A stretch of DNA of 64,000 bases from Giardia muris (GCA_006247105.1 CM016926.1:1612001-1676000); one strand, 5' to 3'. Counted from the stretch's first letter, positions 18,756-28,317 are shown. The notes: a model not told the origin generated them from the letters alone. Program-made: numbers and translations.

Positions 18756-19475
18756 GTGAATGGTGAAGGGGAGGTGAAGAACGCGAGGGCCCTCTCGTGT
18801 ACGGAAGGGACAGACCCAACTAACTGCAAGGCGGGGAGCTGCCTCGACCTCGGGACGCTGGGGAAGGTCTGCAAGGAGTGCAGTGACACGAACCAGGCCT
18901 CGATCGACGGGACGTGCAGCTCGACCGTCGGGAGCAACACGTGTTCCAATGGTGTCTGCACGGCATGCACAGGGACCTACTTCCTCTTCTACGGGGGATG
19001 CTACAACCAGGCAGGAGGCGAGGGCGCTGCTCTCTGCAAGACGGCATCGAACGGGAAGTGCTCAGAGAGGGCCAGCGATGCGACAGGCATCTTCGTGAAG
19101 GGGAGCAAGGATGCTCCAACCGGCCTCTACACCTGCGACGACGAGACGAACGGGGTTCCCAACTGCAAGACCTGCACCTCCCCCGCCACCAACAAGCCCA
19201 AGTGCAATGCGTGCAGGACGGGCTTCCTCCCGGACCAGGACAAGTCAGAATGCATCCAGTCCTCCCTCCAGCACTGCCTCCTGGTGACCGATGCTGACAC
19301 CTGCGAGGACGGCTGCAAGACGTGCGACTCCAGCGGCTGATCGGAGTGCCTCGAGGGCCACCACTCTTCCTCCTCTTCTCCCGTCGTCTGTACGAAGTGC
19401 GTCCTCCCCAACTGTGGATCCTGTCCAGACAGCAAGGACGTCTGCACGACCTGCCTCAACGGCTTCCAGGAGTTA
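18756..19475 (+). pseudogene. VSP body fragment with internal stop
   Basis: This follows the CRGK stop directly and in the same frame. It encodes typical VSP repeats with CxxC pairs (CKEC, CTAC, CKTC, CNAC, CKTC) and a GGCYNQ-type patch. An in-frame TGA at 19338-19340 breaks it, yet VSP coding continues in the same frame after it (CTKCVLPNCGSC, CTTCLNGF). There is no ATG or signal peptide at the 5' end and no membrane anchor at the 3' end. It is therefore a truncated internal fragment of a different VSP copy, not one gene with the preceding tail. Such silent fragments can serve as recombination donors in antigen families; that role here is inference. Confidence 0.8.
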
Positions 19476-19650
19476 TGGATGCGATCGGGCCAGCTTATGG
19501 GGGCGAGGAGGCCCCAACGAGCATCCCGAGGAGAGCTGTGGGCCTCCCGTCCTCGGGGCAGGTCGTTGGTAGTGGTTAGATGCCCAGAGTGTCGGATGGG
19601 CGGGAAGGGGTGTTCTCAATTCGAGGAGAGTTGATGTTTGATGTTCAAAA

Positions 19651-21828
19651 ATGTCCATCACGGATTTGATGAGGGCGGCCAGGTATGGCGACCTCAAAGG
19701 CGTGAAAAGGAACCTCAATCAGATCGGGAAGAAGGATGAATATGGTCAGACGGCTCTGATATGGGCTGCAAAGAACGGTCACTCTGATTGTATTCCCTTC
19801 CTCAAGGAAGAACTCGGGATGCAGAACAAAAGGGGATGGACCGCGCTGATGTCTGCCGCCCACAACGGTTGTGCAGATTGCATACCTCTTCTCAAGGAAG
19901 AGTTTGAAGTACAGGATAACGATGGCAAGACGGCCCTGATGGAGGCCGCAATGAGTGGCCGCGCCAACTGTATCCCCCTCTTAGAGAAGGAGATCGGGAT
20001 GCAGAACAATTGGGGATGGACCGCACTGATGTGGGCCGCCTTCAATGGCAAGACAGACTGCGTCCGACTCCTCCTCTCTGAATCAGGGAAGCAAACGACG
20101 AGGAATAGTAGGTTTACCTCAGATGACAGAATGGTCTTCTTCCCTTCCGGAACGACTGCTCTCATGATGGCAGCCCACGAGAACTATCCCGAGATTGTTC
20201 AACTCATTCTCCCCTACGAGCAAGAAATGGAGGATTCCGAAGGTCGCACAGCTCAGTGGTATGCGAACAACAGTTCAAAGGAAGGAGACTTCACCCAGGT
20301 CCGCCAGCTCCTCGAGAATGAGAGGACAGAACGAATTCTTCCGCCACCGAATCCTGGTGAGATACTTGAGCTTCGAGAGCGTGTCGATGAGCTCACCACT
20401 GAGAATGAGTCTCTCAAGAAGGAGCTATCCCAACTGAATCGGGAAGTTGCCTCTCTCAAAGCCCAGCACTCCAAGACCACTGAGGACCTCAAGAGAGCAC
20501 TTGCAGACCAGAAGGCCCAGAACCTCGTCCTCGAGAAGGAGAACGCCCGACTGAGGACCGAGAGCCATGACATGAAAGACCTTCGGAGACGCCTCGAGGA
20601 GGTGGAGGAGGAGAAGAGGGTCCTCCTCCAGAACCTCGCTTCTGTCGGGGGCAGGCTTCCCCCTGCACGGGAGGACAGCTCTCTCATCTCATCCGCCATC
20701 AGAGGAGACCTCAGCACACTCCGAAGGCACCTCGACCAGGCGGGACAGAAGGACCCCTCAGGCATGACAGCTCTGATGCACGCCGCCTCCCGAGGCCAGA
20801 CCGAGGTCGTCCGCCTCCTCCGGCCCCTCGAGGCCCGCCTCCAGGACGGGAGGGGGTGGACGGCCCTGATGCATGCAGCGAGGGGAGGACACGAGGAGTG
20901 CATCGGCCTCCTCCTTCTGGAGAGGGACCTGAAGGACAGGGAGGGCAGGACGGCAGAGGATGTCGCCAACGGCCTTCCCGATGGGAAGAAGAAGAAGATC
21001 ACGCCCCTCCTCAGAAAGAAGGTCCACCTCCCCGACCTTCCCGAGGAGCTCTCGTCCTTCCAGCTTACGGGGAGGCTCGGAATGGGGGCCTTCGGGACCG
21101 TCTTCTCCGCCTGGTCCGAGGAGCACAGGAACTGCGCCCTGAAGGTCGTCGAGTACGAGGAGATGGAGAGGACGATCATCGACTCCCTCCGAAGGGAGAT
21201 GGGGACCATCCCCTCCCTCGAGCACCCCCACGTCCTCCGCTACCACCGGGTGCACGACAACCCGGACAACGGGACCGCCTACCTCGTGATGGACTGGTGC
21301 TCCGGGACGCTCCTCGACGAGGTCCGGGGGCGCGGGGAGAGGAGAGAGCCCTTCAGGGACGATGAGGTGTGGAGATGCCTTCGGGAGATGGCGAGCGGTC
21401 TTGCCTACCTCCACGAGAGGGGGCTCGTCCATAGAGACCTGAAGCCGGGGAACATCTTCCTTGCTCCAAATGGAAGGCTCGTCCTCGCAGACTTCGGACT
21501 CGTTCGAGATGCCGCCAGGTCTCGCCGGATGAGTACGGTCGCAGGGACGGAGCTCTACATGGCCCCTGAGCTCTATGATCCGGAGCCGCAGTACTCCTTC
21601 CCGGTCGACGTCTGGGCCCTGGGGGTGATGGGATATGAGTTGTGCACTGGGAGGCTTCCCTTCTCCAATGTGTTTGCTATCTCTGAGGAAGAGCCCCCAG
21701 CCATCGAGGGAAGGGGTGAGCTTGCTGCCCTCATCGCCCGGATGCTCTCAAAGAATCCCAAAGATCGTCCGACAGCACAAGCTGTTCTAGAAGAGGCAGA
21801 GAGGCACGTGACCCAGAAGAGTGGTTGA
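19651..21828 (+). CDS. ankyrin / coiled-coil / NEK protein kinase
   Basis: This is an intact 725-residue gene, with its ATG preceded by ttcaaaa. Ankyrin block 1 (about residues 5-215) has repeats such as TALIWAAKNGH and TALMEAAMSGR. A charged coiled coil spans about 236-340. Ankyrin block 2 (about 345-450) has TALMHAASRGQ. The kinase domain runs from about 470 to 720. All key residues are present: glycine loop GMGAFGTV, Lys498 in ALK, HRDLKPGN with Asp596, DFG with Asp614, APE, and VDVWALG. It should therefore be catalytically competent, as a Ser/Thr kinase of the NEK group that is greatly expanded in Giardia. From about 20400 onward codons become strikingly GC-rich at third positions, unlike the first half. 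This suggests a recombinant origin. Confidence 0.9.
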   Translation: MSITDLMRAARYGDLKGVKRNLNQIGKKDEYGQTALIWAAKNGHSDCIPFLKEELGMQNKRGWTALMSAAHNGCADCIPLLKEEFEVQDNDGKTALMEAAMSGRANCIPLLEKEIGMQNNWGWTALMWAAFNGKTDCVRLLLSESGKQTTRNSRFTSDDRMVFFPSGTTALMMAAHENYPEIVQLILPYEQEMEDSEGRTAQWYANNSSKEGDFTQVRQLLENERTERILPPPNPGEILELRERVDELTTENESLKKELSQLNREVASLKAQHSKTTEDLKRALADQKAQNLVLEKENARLRTESHDMKDLRRRLEEVEEEKRVLLQNLASVGGRLPPAREDSSLISSAIRGDLSTLRRHLDQAGQKDPSGMTALMHAASRGQTEVVRLLRPLEARLQDGRGWTALMHAARGGHEECIGLLLLERDLKDREGRTAEDVANGLPDGKKKKITPLLRKKVHLPDLPEELSSFQLTGRLGMGAFGTVFSAWSEEHRNCALKVVEYEEMERTIIDSLRREMGTIPSLEHPHVLRYHRVHDNPDNGTAYLVMDWCSGTLLDEVRGRGERREPFRDDEVWRCLREMASGLAYLHERGLVHRDLKPGNIFLAPNGRLVLADFGLVRDAARSRRMSTVAGTELYMAPELYDPEPQYSFPVDVWALGVMGYELCTGRLPFSNVFAISEEEPPAIEGRGELAALIARMLSKNPKDRPTAQAVLEEAERHVTQKSG

Positions 21829-21941
21829 TCCGAGTCCTGGATGGCGACCCAAGAGCCTCAATGGATCGGGCGGTCCTGCCCATCAGTCCGGAAGGTGAGG
21901 ACAAGTGAAGCTGGAGGCTTTCCTCCTTGACTGTCTCCAGG

Positions 21942-22449
21942 AGAGGGCGAAGGACCCTCCCCAAGGGATGAGGAACACGCAGCCAAGTGGTACGCCTACA
22001 ATGGGAAGGCGTTGAGAGGCCACTACTCCCGAGTCCACGAGCTCCTCGAGTACGAGGGCTTGGAACGGATCCCTCCCCCGACCCATGGAGCAGCCAACCG
22101 AAGAGGCGTCAGGGAGCTCTCCTCGTCCGGAAGTCTTCCAGAGGGGATGACCTGTGTCATCTGCCTCACGAATCCGAAGGACACACTTCTCCAGCCCTGC
22201 AAGCACCTCTGTGCCTGCTCCACCTGTGCAAAGCAGATCATGAACCAGACCTGCCCGCTCTGCAGGACTCCCATCAGAAGATCACTGAAGTATATTTTTA
22301 GGGCTAGAAGAGATCTTCGTTCGCCTCATACCTTGAAGGTCCACCATCTGTTATCTGAGGTCTTCCATTTGGGCGTTGGTGATTCCAGCATCGTCTATAC
22401 ATTTATATCTGGTCAGCTGAGTATGTTTCGTCGCACGTGTCCCTCTTAG
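21942..22449 (+). pseudogene. ankyrin-RING protein, 3' fragment
   Basis: The frame opens after a TGA near 21939 and has no ATG before the RING. Its first part (EEHAAKWYAYNGKAL, then RVHELLEYEGLERIPPP) matches the end of ankyrin block 1 of the neighbouring kinase gene (RTAQWYANN, LLENERTERILPPP). A C3HC4 RING follows: CVICLTN, CKHLCACSTCAK and CPLCRTP. RINGs of this kind are E3 ubiquitin ligase modules. The repeats that should precede it are missing, so this is a truncated gene. The residues after about 22300 read like spacer DNA translated past an original end. Confidence 0.7.
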
Positions 22450-22800
22450 AGGAGTACTTTGAGTCACAGGAACGATGCTTGAAAAGCGACAAGATGATGA
22501 TTCGATTTCCGATAAGTCTTGTCTATTAATGTGCTGTGTCTCAGAATAGCATTTCCATACACTTGTGAGGGAAGTAGCCCCGAGCCTTCTTGGGAAGGTC
22601 TGGTGCCTTCCATTTCCAGATTAAGGACCCACTCCTTAAACTTGTCAGAATTGTCTGTCAAAACATGGAAAGGGAGTATGATTGATCCAGAGGATGACCA
22701 TACTCTCATTATCGTCCTTTTTACGCGCAACTTACAATATCATTCCTGACATCTAGGAATAAGCTTTTTCATCGAAATAGCGGCATTTACATTTAAGACA
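22450..22800. other. intergenic, nothing recognised
   Basis: AT content rises here relative to the pseudogene island. Short frames on both strands have no domain or convincing start. It separates the island from the high-cysteine protein gene. Confidence 0.45.
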
Positions 22801-24474
22801 TCACTTATGTCGGCGCGATAGGACCGACATAGTTATAATACTGACGATCACGCCCACCGCGATCAGGGACATGGCCACGATTCCGATGATGCTGTTCGTT
22901 GTGAGTAGAGGGGTGGAACACTCCCCGCCCGACAGCTTGTACCCCGAATCACAGGCCGTGCACGTGCAGGTGGGCGTAGTTGTAGCATCCCTGGGAGCAC
23001 CCATCTGATTTGGTGCGTCCCCGTGAAGGACGCGAGCATGGAGCAATGCACGAATGAAGTCTGCTTGCGCAGTATCGAGGTTGAAGTTCCGAGCGAGAAC
23101 GTCGATGTGCTCCTCAAGCTCGTCCGCAATCTCCAGAAGAAGCGCGGGGCGATCCTCTGGGGCCGCCTCGTTGACTCGCCGAAGAAGCCGTCGTGTACGT
23201 CGGGTTGTGAATGACCTGCGGAGCCTGGCCGGGGCGGGAGGGCCTGTGGACAGCTTGCAGGTGTTACACCCCTTGATTCCACACGAGATGCAATTACCCT
23301 CTGAGAGTGTGAATCCCGGTGCACAACCCGAACAGACCTGAAGCTTATTGTCAGTGGGATCCGGAGCGCATTCGTAGCAGTTCTCGTCCTGGCACTTCTT
23401 GACGCACGTCCCGTTATTCAAAAGACGATAGTCGCGCTTGCAGAAGCGGCACTGGCCCGACGCCTCACAGACCCCGCAGTTTGGATCTTCGCATATCGTC
23501 GTCATGATACACTTTTGTCCAGCGAACGAGTATCCTGTCTGACAAAGAGCGCACTGTGATGTCCCCTTTTCACAGAATTTGCAGTTGGGATCAGCACCAA
23601 TATATGGACAGGCGTGTTGTACCGGGGCACACTCTCCTGTGGAAAGCTGGATCTTATATAGCCCGTCACTCCCACACTCTGTGCAGACCCCATCGACGCT
23701 GCGGGCGCAGTATGGCGTCAGTCCTGTGGCATCAACGCACTTCCCACCAGAGATCCCGTAGCCTGTTTCGCAGAGTGTACAGGAGTTCGCATCGCGGCAA
23801 AGAAGACAATTGGAGATGCTATCGTTACAAAGAGTGCACTTTCCCTCTTTGAGATAGTAGCCCTGGAAGCAAGTCTGGCAGAGGCCGGTATTAGTACTAT
23901 TGGGGACGAGACAGTTATCGGCGGGATATGGATTTGAACAGCTACCGGTCGAATCAAGAAAAGATCCGCCGGGGCACTTTGTGCACTTATCCGATGAGGT
24001 GCACAGCTCACAATTAGTGGAGCACTTGGTACAGCTCTTGAGGAAAAGGAGAGTCCTAAGAAAGTAGCCAGGCTTACAGACGGTACACGTTCCGTCTTTA
24101 ACCAGACAATTACCTCCAATCGCAGTACATGCTCCCGAAGTACTCAAAGAATACCCATCCTTGCACTTCGTACAGGACAGTCCATTGCAAGTGGCACAGT
24201 CAGCAATTCCATTGCAGGTGGGATCGACGGGATGGCAGAACCCATCGGTGTCTAGGAAGTATCCGTCCCTGCAGGTGTAGCACCTGGATCCCTGTGGATC
24301 ACAGAGGTCACAATAGGGCGTCACGTAGGAACAAGGCCGGCACAAGCCAGAGTCGAGGAAAGATCCAGAATCGCAAGCCTGGCAGCCGTCGGGTGAGGCA
24401 CAAGACGTGCAATTATCAATGACACAGTTAGATGATATTGCTCCTAGCAGGAGGAGGAGTACCAGAGGTTTCAT
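22801..24474 (-). CDS. high-cysteine membrane protein (HCMP)
   Basis: This is a 557-residue surface protein candidate. A signal peptide lies at residues 1-16 (MKPLVLLLLLGAISSN). About 400 residues packed with CxxC and CxC pairs and furin/EGF-like spacing follow (CTSCASPDGCQACDSG, CTKCPGGSF, CQTCFQGYY). A serine/arginine-rich non-cysteine insert lies at about 415-485. One membrane span near the C-terminus (IIGIVAMSLIAVGVIVSIIT) is followed by the short basic tail SRRHK. The tail is not CRGK, so this is an HCMP rather than a VSP. The ATG at 24474 has the context ggattaaATG. The ligand or role is unknown. Confidence 0.85.
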   Translation of the reverse strand: MKPLVLLLLLGAISSNCVIDNCTSCASPDGCQACDSGSFLDSGLCRPCSYVTPYCDLCDPQGSRCYTCRDGYFLDTDGFCHPVDPTCNGIADCATCNGLSCTKCKDGYSLSTSGACTAIGGNCLVKDGTCTVCKPGYFLRTLLFLKSCTKCSTNCELCTSSDKCTKCPGGSFLDSTGSCSNPYPADNCLVPNSTNTGLCQTCFQGYYLKEGKCTLCNDSISNCLLCRDANSCTLCETGYGISGGKCVDATGLTPYCARSVDGVCTECGSDGLYKIQLSTGECAPVQHACPYIGADPNCKFCEKGTSQCALCQTGYSFAGQKCIMTTICEDPNCGVCEASGQCRFCKRDYRLLNNGTCVKKCQDENCYECAPDPTDNKLQVCSGCAPGFTLSEGNCISCGIKGCNTCKLSTGPPAPARLRRSFTTRRTRRLLRRVNEAAPEDRPALLLEIADELEEHIDVLARNFNLDTAQADFIRALLHARVLHGDAPNQMGAPRDATTTPTCTCTACDSGYKLSGGECSTPLLTTNSIIGIVAMSLIAVGVIVSIITMSVLSRRHK

Positions 24475-24585
24475 TTAATCCTGCGTTTATTTGCTCTTAG
24501 AAGGAAGAATCTAGCATGCCTAGTACATATATCCTTTACATCATCCTACCACTGGGGAGAGTTGGGAAGGTGATGGGTATGAAAA

Positions 24586-25278
24586 ATGCTATATGCCAGC
24601 AGCGCTCTTATGTTCGTAACGACGATCCTAGGTTGCATCATGTGTGGAGTTGCGTTCTTTTCCCCGCCAAGCTTTCCAGTCATTGGGGTGAGCGGGTCTG
24701 TCCCTAGCGAGGCCATCTCTGCGCTCATAGAGCGTCATCACCTTCTTCACGTAGACGGGACTGTTCTCCTTGCAGGCCTAGGATACTATGCTTCAAGACG
24801 GGGGATTGCCCTAGAGGAACATCGGGCGCTGTTCCTCACCACCAGCTTCAAGCGAGACTGCGCCTGGTTAATTCACAGGGATAACCTTGCACTCAGTTGC
24901 TTTAATCAACCAGTAGTGAGCTCTAAGCTTGAAGACCATTGGTACAAGGTAGAAGAGTCTCCTATTGCGGATACACAGACTCTCAAACTATTTCTACGGC
25001 AGCATGGCCGAGACTTCCAGCAGCAAGCCCGTCGAGCCGGATATAAGGGGATTCTATTGACCGGATCCGGTGTTGGGACCGGGCTTCTCTATAAGGAAAC
25101 TACCACTATATACATTCCTATGGAGATGGGAGACCCAAGGTACCATGATCCGACCCCAGGGGCAGTGATTCTGGCCGGATCTAGAGAGCAGGTACTACAG
25201 GGACTCTTTCAGACCGTTGCCCAGCTCCGTTGCTTCCGACAGACAGTTCCTCGTCTTACAGTCTTAAAAGGCACTTGA
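24586..25278 (+). CDS. small membrane-anchored protein, unknown
   Basis: This is a 230-residue protein. One hydrophobic segment at residues 5-27 (LMFVTTILGCIMCGVAFF) could be a signal anchor. The rest is soluble and mixed alpha/beta, with a glycine-rich patch TGSGVGTGLLY. I do not recognise the family, and this patch is not a Walker A motif. The start is the ATG after gtatgaaaa. It is divergent from the HCMP gene (111 bp between starts) and tail to tail with the LRR gene, 7 bp apart. Confidence 0.65.
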   Translation: MLYASSALMFVTTILGCIMCGVAFFSPPSFPVIGVSGSVPSEAISALIERHHLLHVDGTVLLAGLGYYASRRGIALEEHRALFLTTSFKRDCAWLIHRDNLALSCFNQPVVSSKLEDHWYKVEESPIADTQTLKLFLRQHGRDFQQQARRAGYKGILLTGSGVGTGLLYKETTTIYIPMEMGDPRYHDPTPGAVILAGSREQVLQGLFQTVAQLRCFRQTVPRLTVLKGT

Positions 25279-25283
25279 TTCGG

Positions 25284-25290
25284 GTTCACT
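25284..25290 (-). terminator. poly(A) signal containing the LRR gene stop
   Basis: The minus strand reads AGTGAAC. The TGA stop of the LRR gene lies within it, so coding and 3'-end signals share bases. Confidence 0.55.
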
Positions 25291-26719
25291 TCCGCTTAGT
25301 AGTTTCCTGTCTTGACTCTACGCGGATGGGCTGTTCTAATGCCTTCATGAGAGTCAGGTTGTCCTCAAGAGCCATGGTAATGTCAGTATCTTTCAATAAT
25401 AACTTACATAATGAAGTATTAGCGACGATATTCTGGATCTGTTGAAGGACTGAGCTGGAAGGTTGATATCCACCAAAACCGATGGCTAGAAGCGAACTAC
25501 TAGTCGGGATCCCACCATCCATCAACTCGAACGATATTTCACGTAGTTCCGCTGGGCAAAGGGCTGCCATAAGGAGGGCTACTTCTACATCACTAAAGGT
25601 AAGCCTCTCGGGCAAATCCATGATGTATTTCTCAAGGTCCATGCTATACTTCGGTAGTATAGTGGACTCTTCTCCAGGCTTCGGCTTACTCGCCTTTGTA
25701 GGAGAAACTGCATATCCCGCAACGTCCCGTCCTTCCTGTAACACTACCCCTATCTTCTTTCTTAATTCCTCAACAATAGGTTCGAGCTTATTAACTGTAG
25801 AACCATATAGTGCTAGCTGCGAGTCAAGAGGGAGCTCTCCTGATACGCTAAGAGCTGCCGGAATTAGCTGCATGATCAACGCCCGAATCGTAATGGCGCG
25901 CCGTAGGTCATCAGTCAGAGGGAAGGCTGGTTGGAATAGAGTCTGAAGGAAGCCAAGGATATCCTCATCTCCGAGCTCCCACATCCCCGTCTCCGTTCTT
26001 ATCCGGCACCCGCTTAAGTTAATAAAGCGTAAGGTTGTATTCGCCTTGAGTGCCACCCTTAACGCCCTCGAGTAATCGAGACGCCCAGTCGCGGGAGGGA
26101 TCGCTAAGGTGCGCCCCAGAAGCTCCAAATCGCCAGGTCCAAAGATGGACCCGTTGAGGTTAAGGTTTCGGATGGAAAAGGACCCTGGACTAGAAAGAAA
26201 TTGTGCAAGTTGCGATACACACTCAAGCTTGCACTGGCAGAATGCTAGGGTGGTCAGAAACGGCATGTAGCACGCGGCCTCAACGAAGAGGGAGAGAATT
26301 TGGGGAGATATGACCATGTATTCGAAGGTGAGGGAGATAATTGATGGGTTATGGCCAAGGAACCTGAAGAACTCCCCATGGTGCAATTGAACGTCGAGTA
26401 AGCGGACGGCTTTGATATCACAGCATTCCGAAAGAGCGTGTCCGAGTAGGATTGCAGATCCTTCATCGATGATATGTGAATGGATGAGGAGGGTATTCAT
26501 CGGCTTGCGTGCAGCCAACGCGAGCTGGAGGCACGGGAGGGCGCGCATCTCCATTGCACGTAGATATTGGTCATAGACCTCCAAGCATGTCTTTTGTGCC
26601 CCCTTATCGAGCTTGAGCGGGGGAGGAAACCGGGCCCGGTGCTCGGCAAACATGCGGTCATTGTGCTCGGTGGTCCAATACTCGTCCTCCGCGGTCGAAG
26701 GCTTCGGCTTCGGAGCCAT
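25286..26719 (-). CDS. leucine-rich-repeat-like protein
   Basis: This is a 477-residue protein. Residues ~70-260 contain irregular LRRs of the ribonuclease-inhibitor-like kind (IRNLNLNGSIFGPGDLELLG, TTLRFINLSGCRI). A helical middle follows, and a further LRR-like end (CKLLLKDTDI). There is no membrane segment or enzyme motif. LRR proteins act as binding scaffolds; the partner is unknown. A longer frame reaches 26938, but MAPKPKPS at 26719 is a much better start. It follows an A/T run, and the extra residues would lie antisense to eIF3i coding sequence. Confidence 0.75.
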   Translation of the reverse strand: MAPKPKPSTAEDEYWTTEHNDRMFAEHRARFPPPLKLDKGAQKTCLEVYDQYLRAMEMRALPCLQLALAARKPMNTLLIHSHIIDEGSAILLGHALSECCDIKAVRLLDVQLHHGEFFRFLGHNPSIISLTFEYMVISPQILSLFVEAACYMPFLTTLAFCQCKLECVSQLAQFLSSPGSFSIRNLNLNGSIFGPGDLELLGRTLAIPPATGRLDYSRALRVALKANTTLRFINLSGCRIRTETGMWELGDEDILGFLQTLFQPAFPLTDDLRRAITIRALIMQLIPAALSVSGELPLDSQLALYGSTVNKLEPIVEELRKKIGVVLQEGRDVAGYAVSPTKASKPKPGEESTILPKYSMDLEKYIMDLPERLTFSDVEVALLMAALCPAELREISFELMDGGIPTSSSLLAIGFGGYQPSSSVLQQIQNIVANTSLCKLLLKDTDITMALEDNLTLMKALEQPIRVESRQETTKRK

Positions 26720-26728
26720 CAAAAAAGT
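26720..26728. promoter_or_regulatory. 9-bp divergent promoter region
   Basis: Only caaaaaagt separates the ATG of the LRR gene (minus strand) from the ATG of eIF3i (plus strand). The A-run resembles the AT-rich initiators seen at other starts here, so both genes may use this element or sequence inside the opposing gene. Confidence 0.5.
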
Positions 26729-27772
26729 ATGAGTACATCCCTTCTGACTCGGCCATATAGTCTTAACGGGCATATGCGCCCCGTGGTCCGGGTAGGCTTT
26801 ACTCCGGACGGAGAGGGCCTCATCACATGCTCCGCAGACGGATATACTCGGCTCTGGGACGTTGAGGGAGCACACTTCATTCGGAACTTTGGGCCTCTTG
26901 ATAGCCGCGGTCAGATTGGGGAGACGGCGGCCGGGCAAGGGACCTCGTGTACCGACTTCTCAATTACGTCCGACGGGAAGTATCTCGCCGTCGGGTATGT
27001 GATCGAGTATGTGGCCTTCTTTTCCATCTATGAGGCACAGCCCTTCATTTGCTCATATAGGCCGACGGAAATGACCTCATTCACGGTCCTGTCGTTTAGT
27101 AAGGACGGGCGGCGGCTTTATGTGGGAGGGAAGGCCTTCATGGGGAAGGCCGCTGGGATTCTGGTACTCGACGTGGCCGACTTCCACGAGATCAAGGAGA
27201 TAGCGAAGATTGACACGCCTTCCAACGTGACCGCGCTTGCTCTTTCACCTCTAAACGACTATATCCTCGTCGGCTTTGATAATGGGTCAGTCCAGTCTTT
27301 TTCGACGAAATCCTTTAGACCGGAAGGGGCGCTTAGTACTCCACTCTCCTTTGGGAATGAGGCGATCGTCGAGATCAAGCTGCATCGGGATAAGCTCTTC
27401 ACAATATGCGCTCGTGATCGGAAAGTGACCCTCATTGGTGCGAAGACGTTGAAGCAGATGAAGCGTATCCTGACGGAGTTCCCAGTACACACTTGTGCTT
27501 TACATCCCTTGGCCGAGGAGCTTTTCATCTATGCTGGTGGCGTTGAGGCGCGTTCTGTTACTCAGACGGTACATGTCGATGATACCTTTAAGTTGTTCTT
27601 GATGGATTTGGCACAGGATGCAAAGCTAGGGAACTTCCAATTGCATGTCGGGCCTGTTCATGGGATCACCTTTAGTCCAAATGGGCATCATATTGCCTCT
27701 TGTTCAGAGGATGGTAAGGGCTTTTTGATCAAGATTGGTGAAGACCTTTGCAAATATAGATTCACTGGGTAA
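26729..27772 (+). CDS. EIF3I: eIF3 subunit i (WD40)
   Basis: This is a 347-residue WD40 propeller close to the family's ~325 residues. It opens with LNGHMRPVVRVGFTPDGEGL and TCSADGYTRLWDVEG. Its last part is distinctive for eIF3i: FPVHTCALHPLAEELFIYAG, then GGVEARSVTQTV, and HVGPVHGITFSPNGHHIASC, which ends in a GEDG-like SEDGKG loop. eIF3i is a subunit of the translation-initiation scaffold eIF3, where it pairs with eIF3g and eIF3b. The ATG at 26729 is selected; the open frame upstream is antisense to the LRR gene and begins without a credible start. Confidence 0.82.
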   Translation: MSTSLLTRPYSLNGHMRPVVRVGFTPDGEGLITCSADGYTRLWDVEGAHFIRNFGPLDSRGQIGETAAGQGTSCTDFSITSDGKYLAVGYVIEYVAFFSIYEAQPFICSYRPTEMTSFTVLSFSKDGRRLYVGGKAFMGKAAGILVLDVADFHEIKEIAKIDTPSNVTALALSPLNDYILVGFDNGSVQSFSTKSFRPEGALSTPLSFGNEAIVEIKLHRDKLFTICARDRKVTLIGAKTLKQMKRILTEFPVHTCALHPLAEELFIYAGGVEARSVTQTVHVDDTFKLFLMDLAQDAKLGNFQLHVGPVHGITFSPNGHHIASCSEDGKGFLIKIGEDLCKYRFTG

Positions 27773-27778
27773 GCTGAA

Positions 27779-28303
27779 CTAATCAAAGCGAAGGATCGCC
27801 TGGTTCTTAAGGACGAGCCTTTCTTCAACGTAGATACGTGTCACGACCGACCAAGGGCCTTTAAGTAAGGCATCACGTAGCGTCCGGTTAATGGTAAATC
27901 CCGGCTCATAGATATTCTCCCATGTGTTATAACTGAGTGGTGCAAGAAAAGGGCACGTGAACTCGAAGTTCTGGAGAGGGTTTCCAAGCAGATAATGTTC
28001 TTCTTTGATAGTCAGATTAGTAATTCCGATCTCCGTCAAGTTCCGAAGAGTCACTTGGCAGGCGATCGTTTTAGCGTCGATAAAGGACTTAGGAAGGACA
28101 TAACAGATCCCATTCTCCATGGGAACGGCTGGGATCGGCTCAAACCTCCCCGTCACAAGGGTATCCTCCGTCTTCTGAAAGAAGAGCTTTCCAGACTCCG
28201 GGTCACGGATGCTGAAGCCCGTTATGGTGATGGGAATGTCCGGCGCCGTGTAGTACTCCGGCTCCCCATCGGGCTCCATGGGGAGGAAGGTAGGATTGTT
28301 CAT
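27779..28303 (-). CDS. PDE6D: PDE6D-like prenyl-binding protein
   Basis: This is a 174-residue protein of the PDE-delta/UNC119 immunoglobulin-like fold. Key matches to PDE6D are FSIRDPESGKLFFQKTED (PDE6D has a LRDAETGKILWQGTED-like stretch), NTWENIYEP (NTWQSLIEA) and the final VEERLVLKNQAILRF strand. These proteins solubilise prenylated small GTPases and deliver them to membranes and cilia. ATG 28303 is used; the frame reaches 28315 only through a GTG. It converges on eIF3i, with 6 bp between stops. Confidence 0.82.
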   Translation of the reverse strand: MNNPTFLPMEPDGEPEYYTAPDIPITITGFSIRDPESGKLFFQKTEDTLVTGRFEPIPAVPMENGICYVLPKSFIDAKTIACQVTLRNLTEIGITNLTIKEEHYLLGNPLQNFEFTCPFLAPLSYNTWENIYEPGFTINRTLRDALLKGPWSVVTRIYVEERLVLKNQAILRFD

Positions 28304-28317
28304 TTCCAAATCCACAC

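Noticed and set aside
20253..21209. 318-residue minus-strand ORF
   Set aside because: It is a Ser/Arg-rich mirror of the GC-rich coiled-coil and kinase codons of the intact NEK gene and has no domain.
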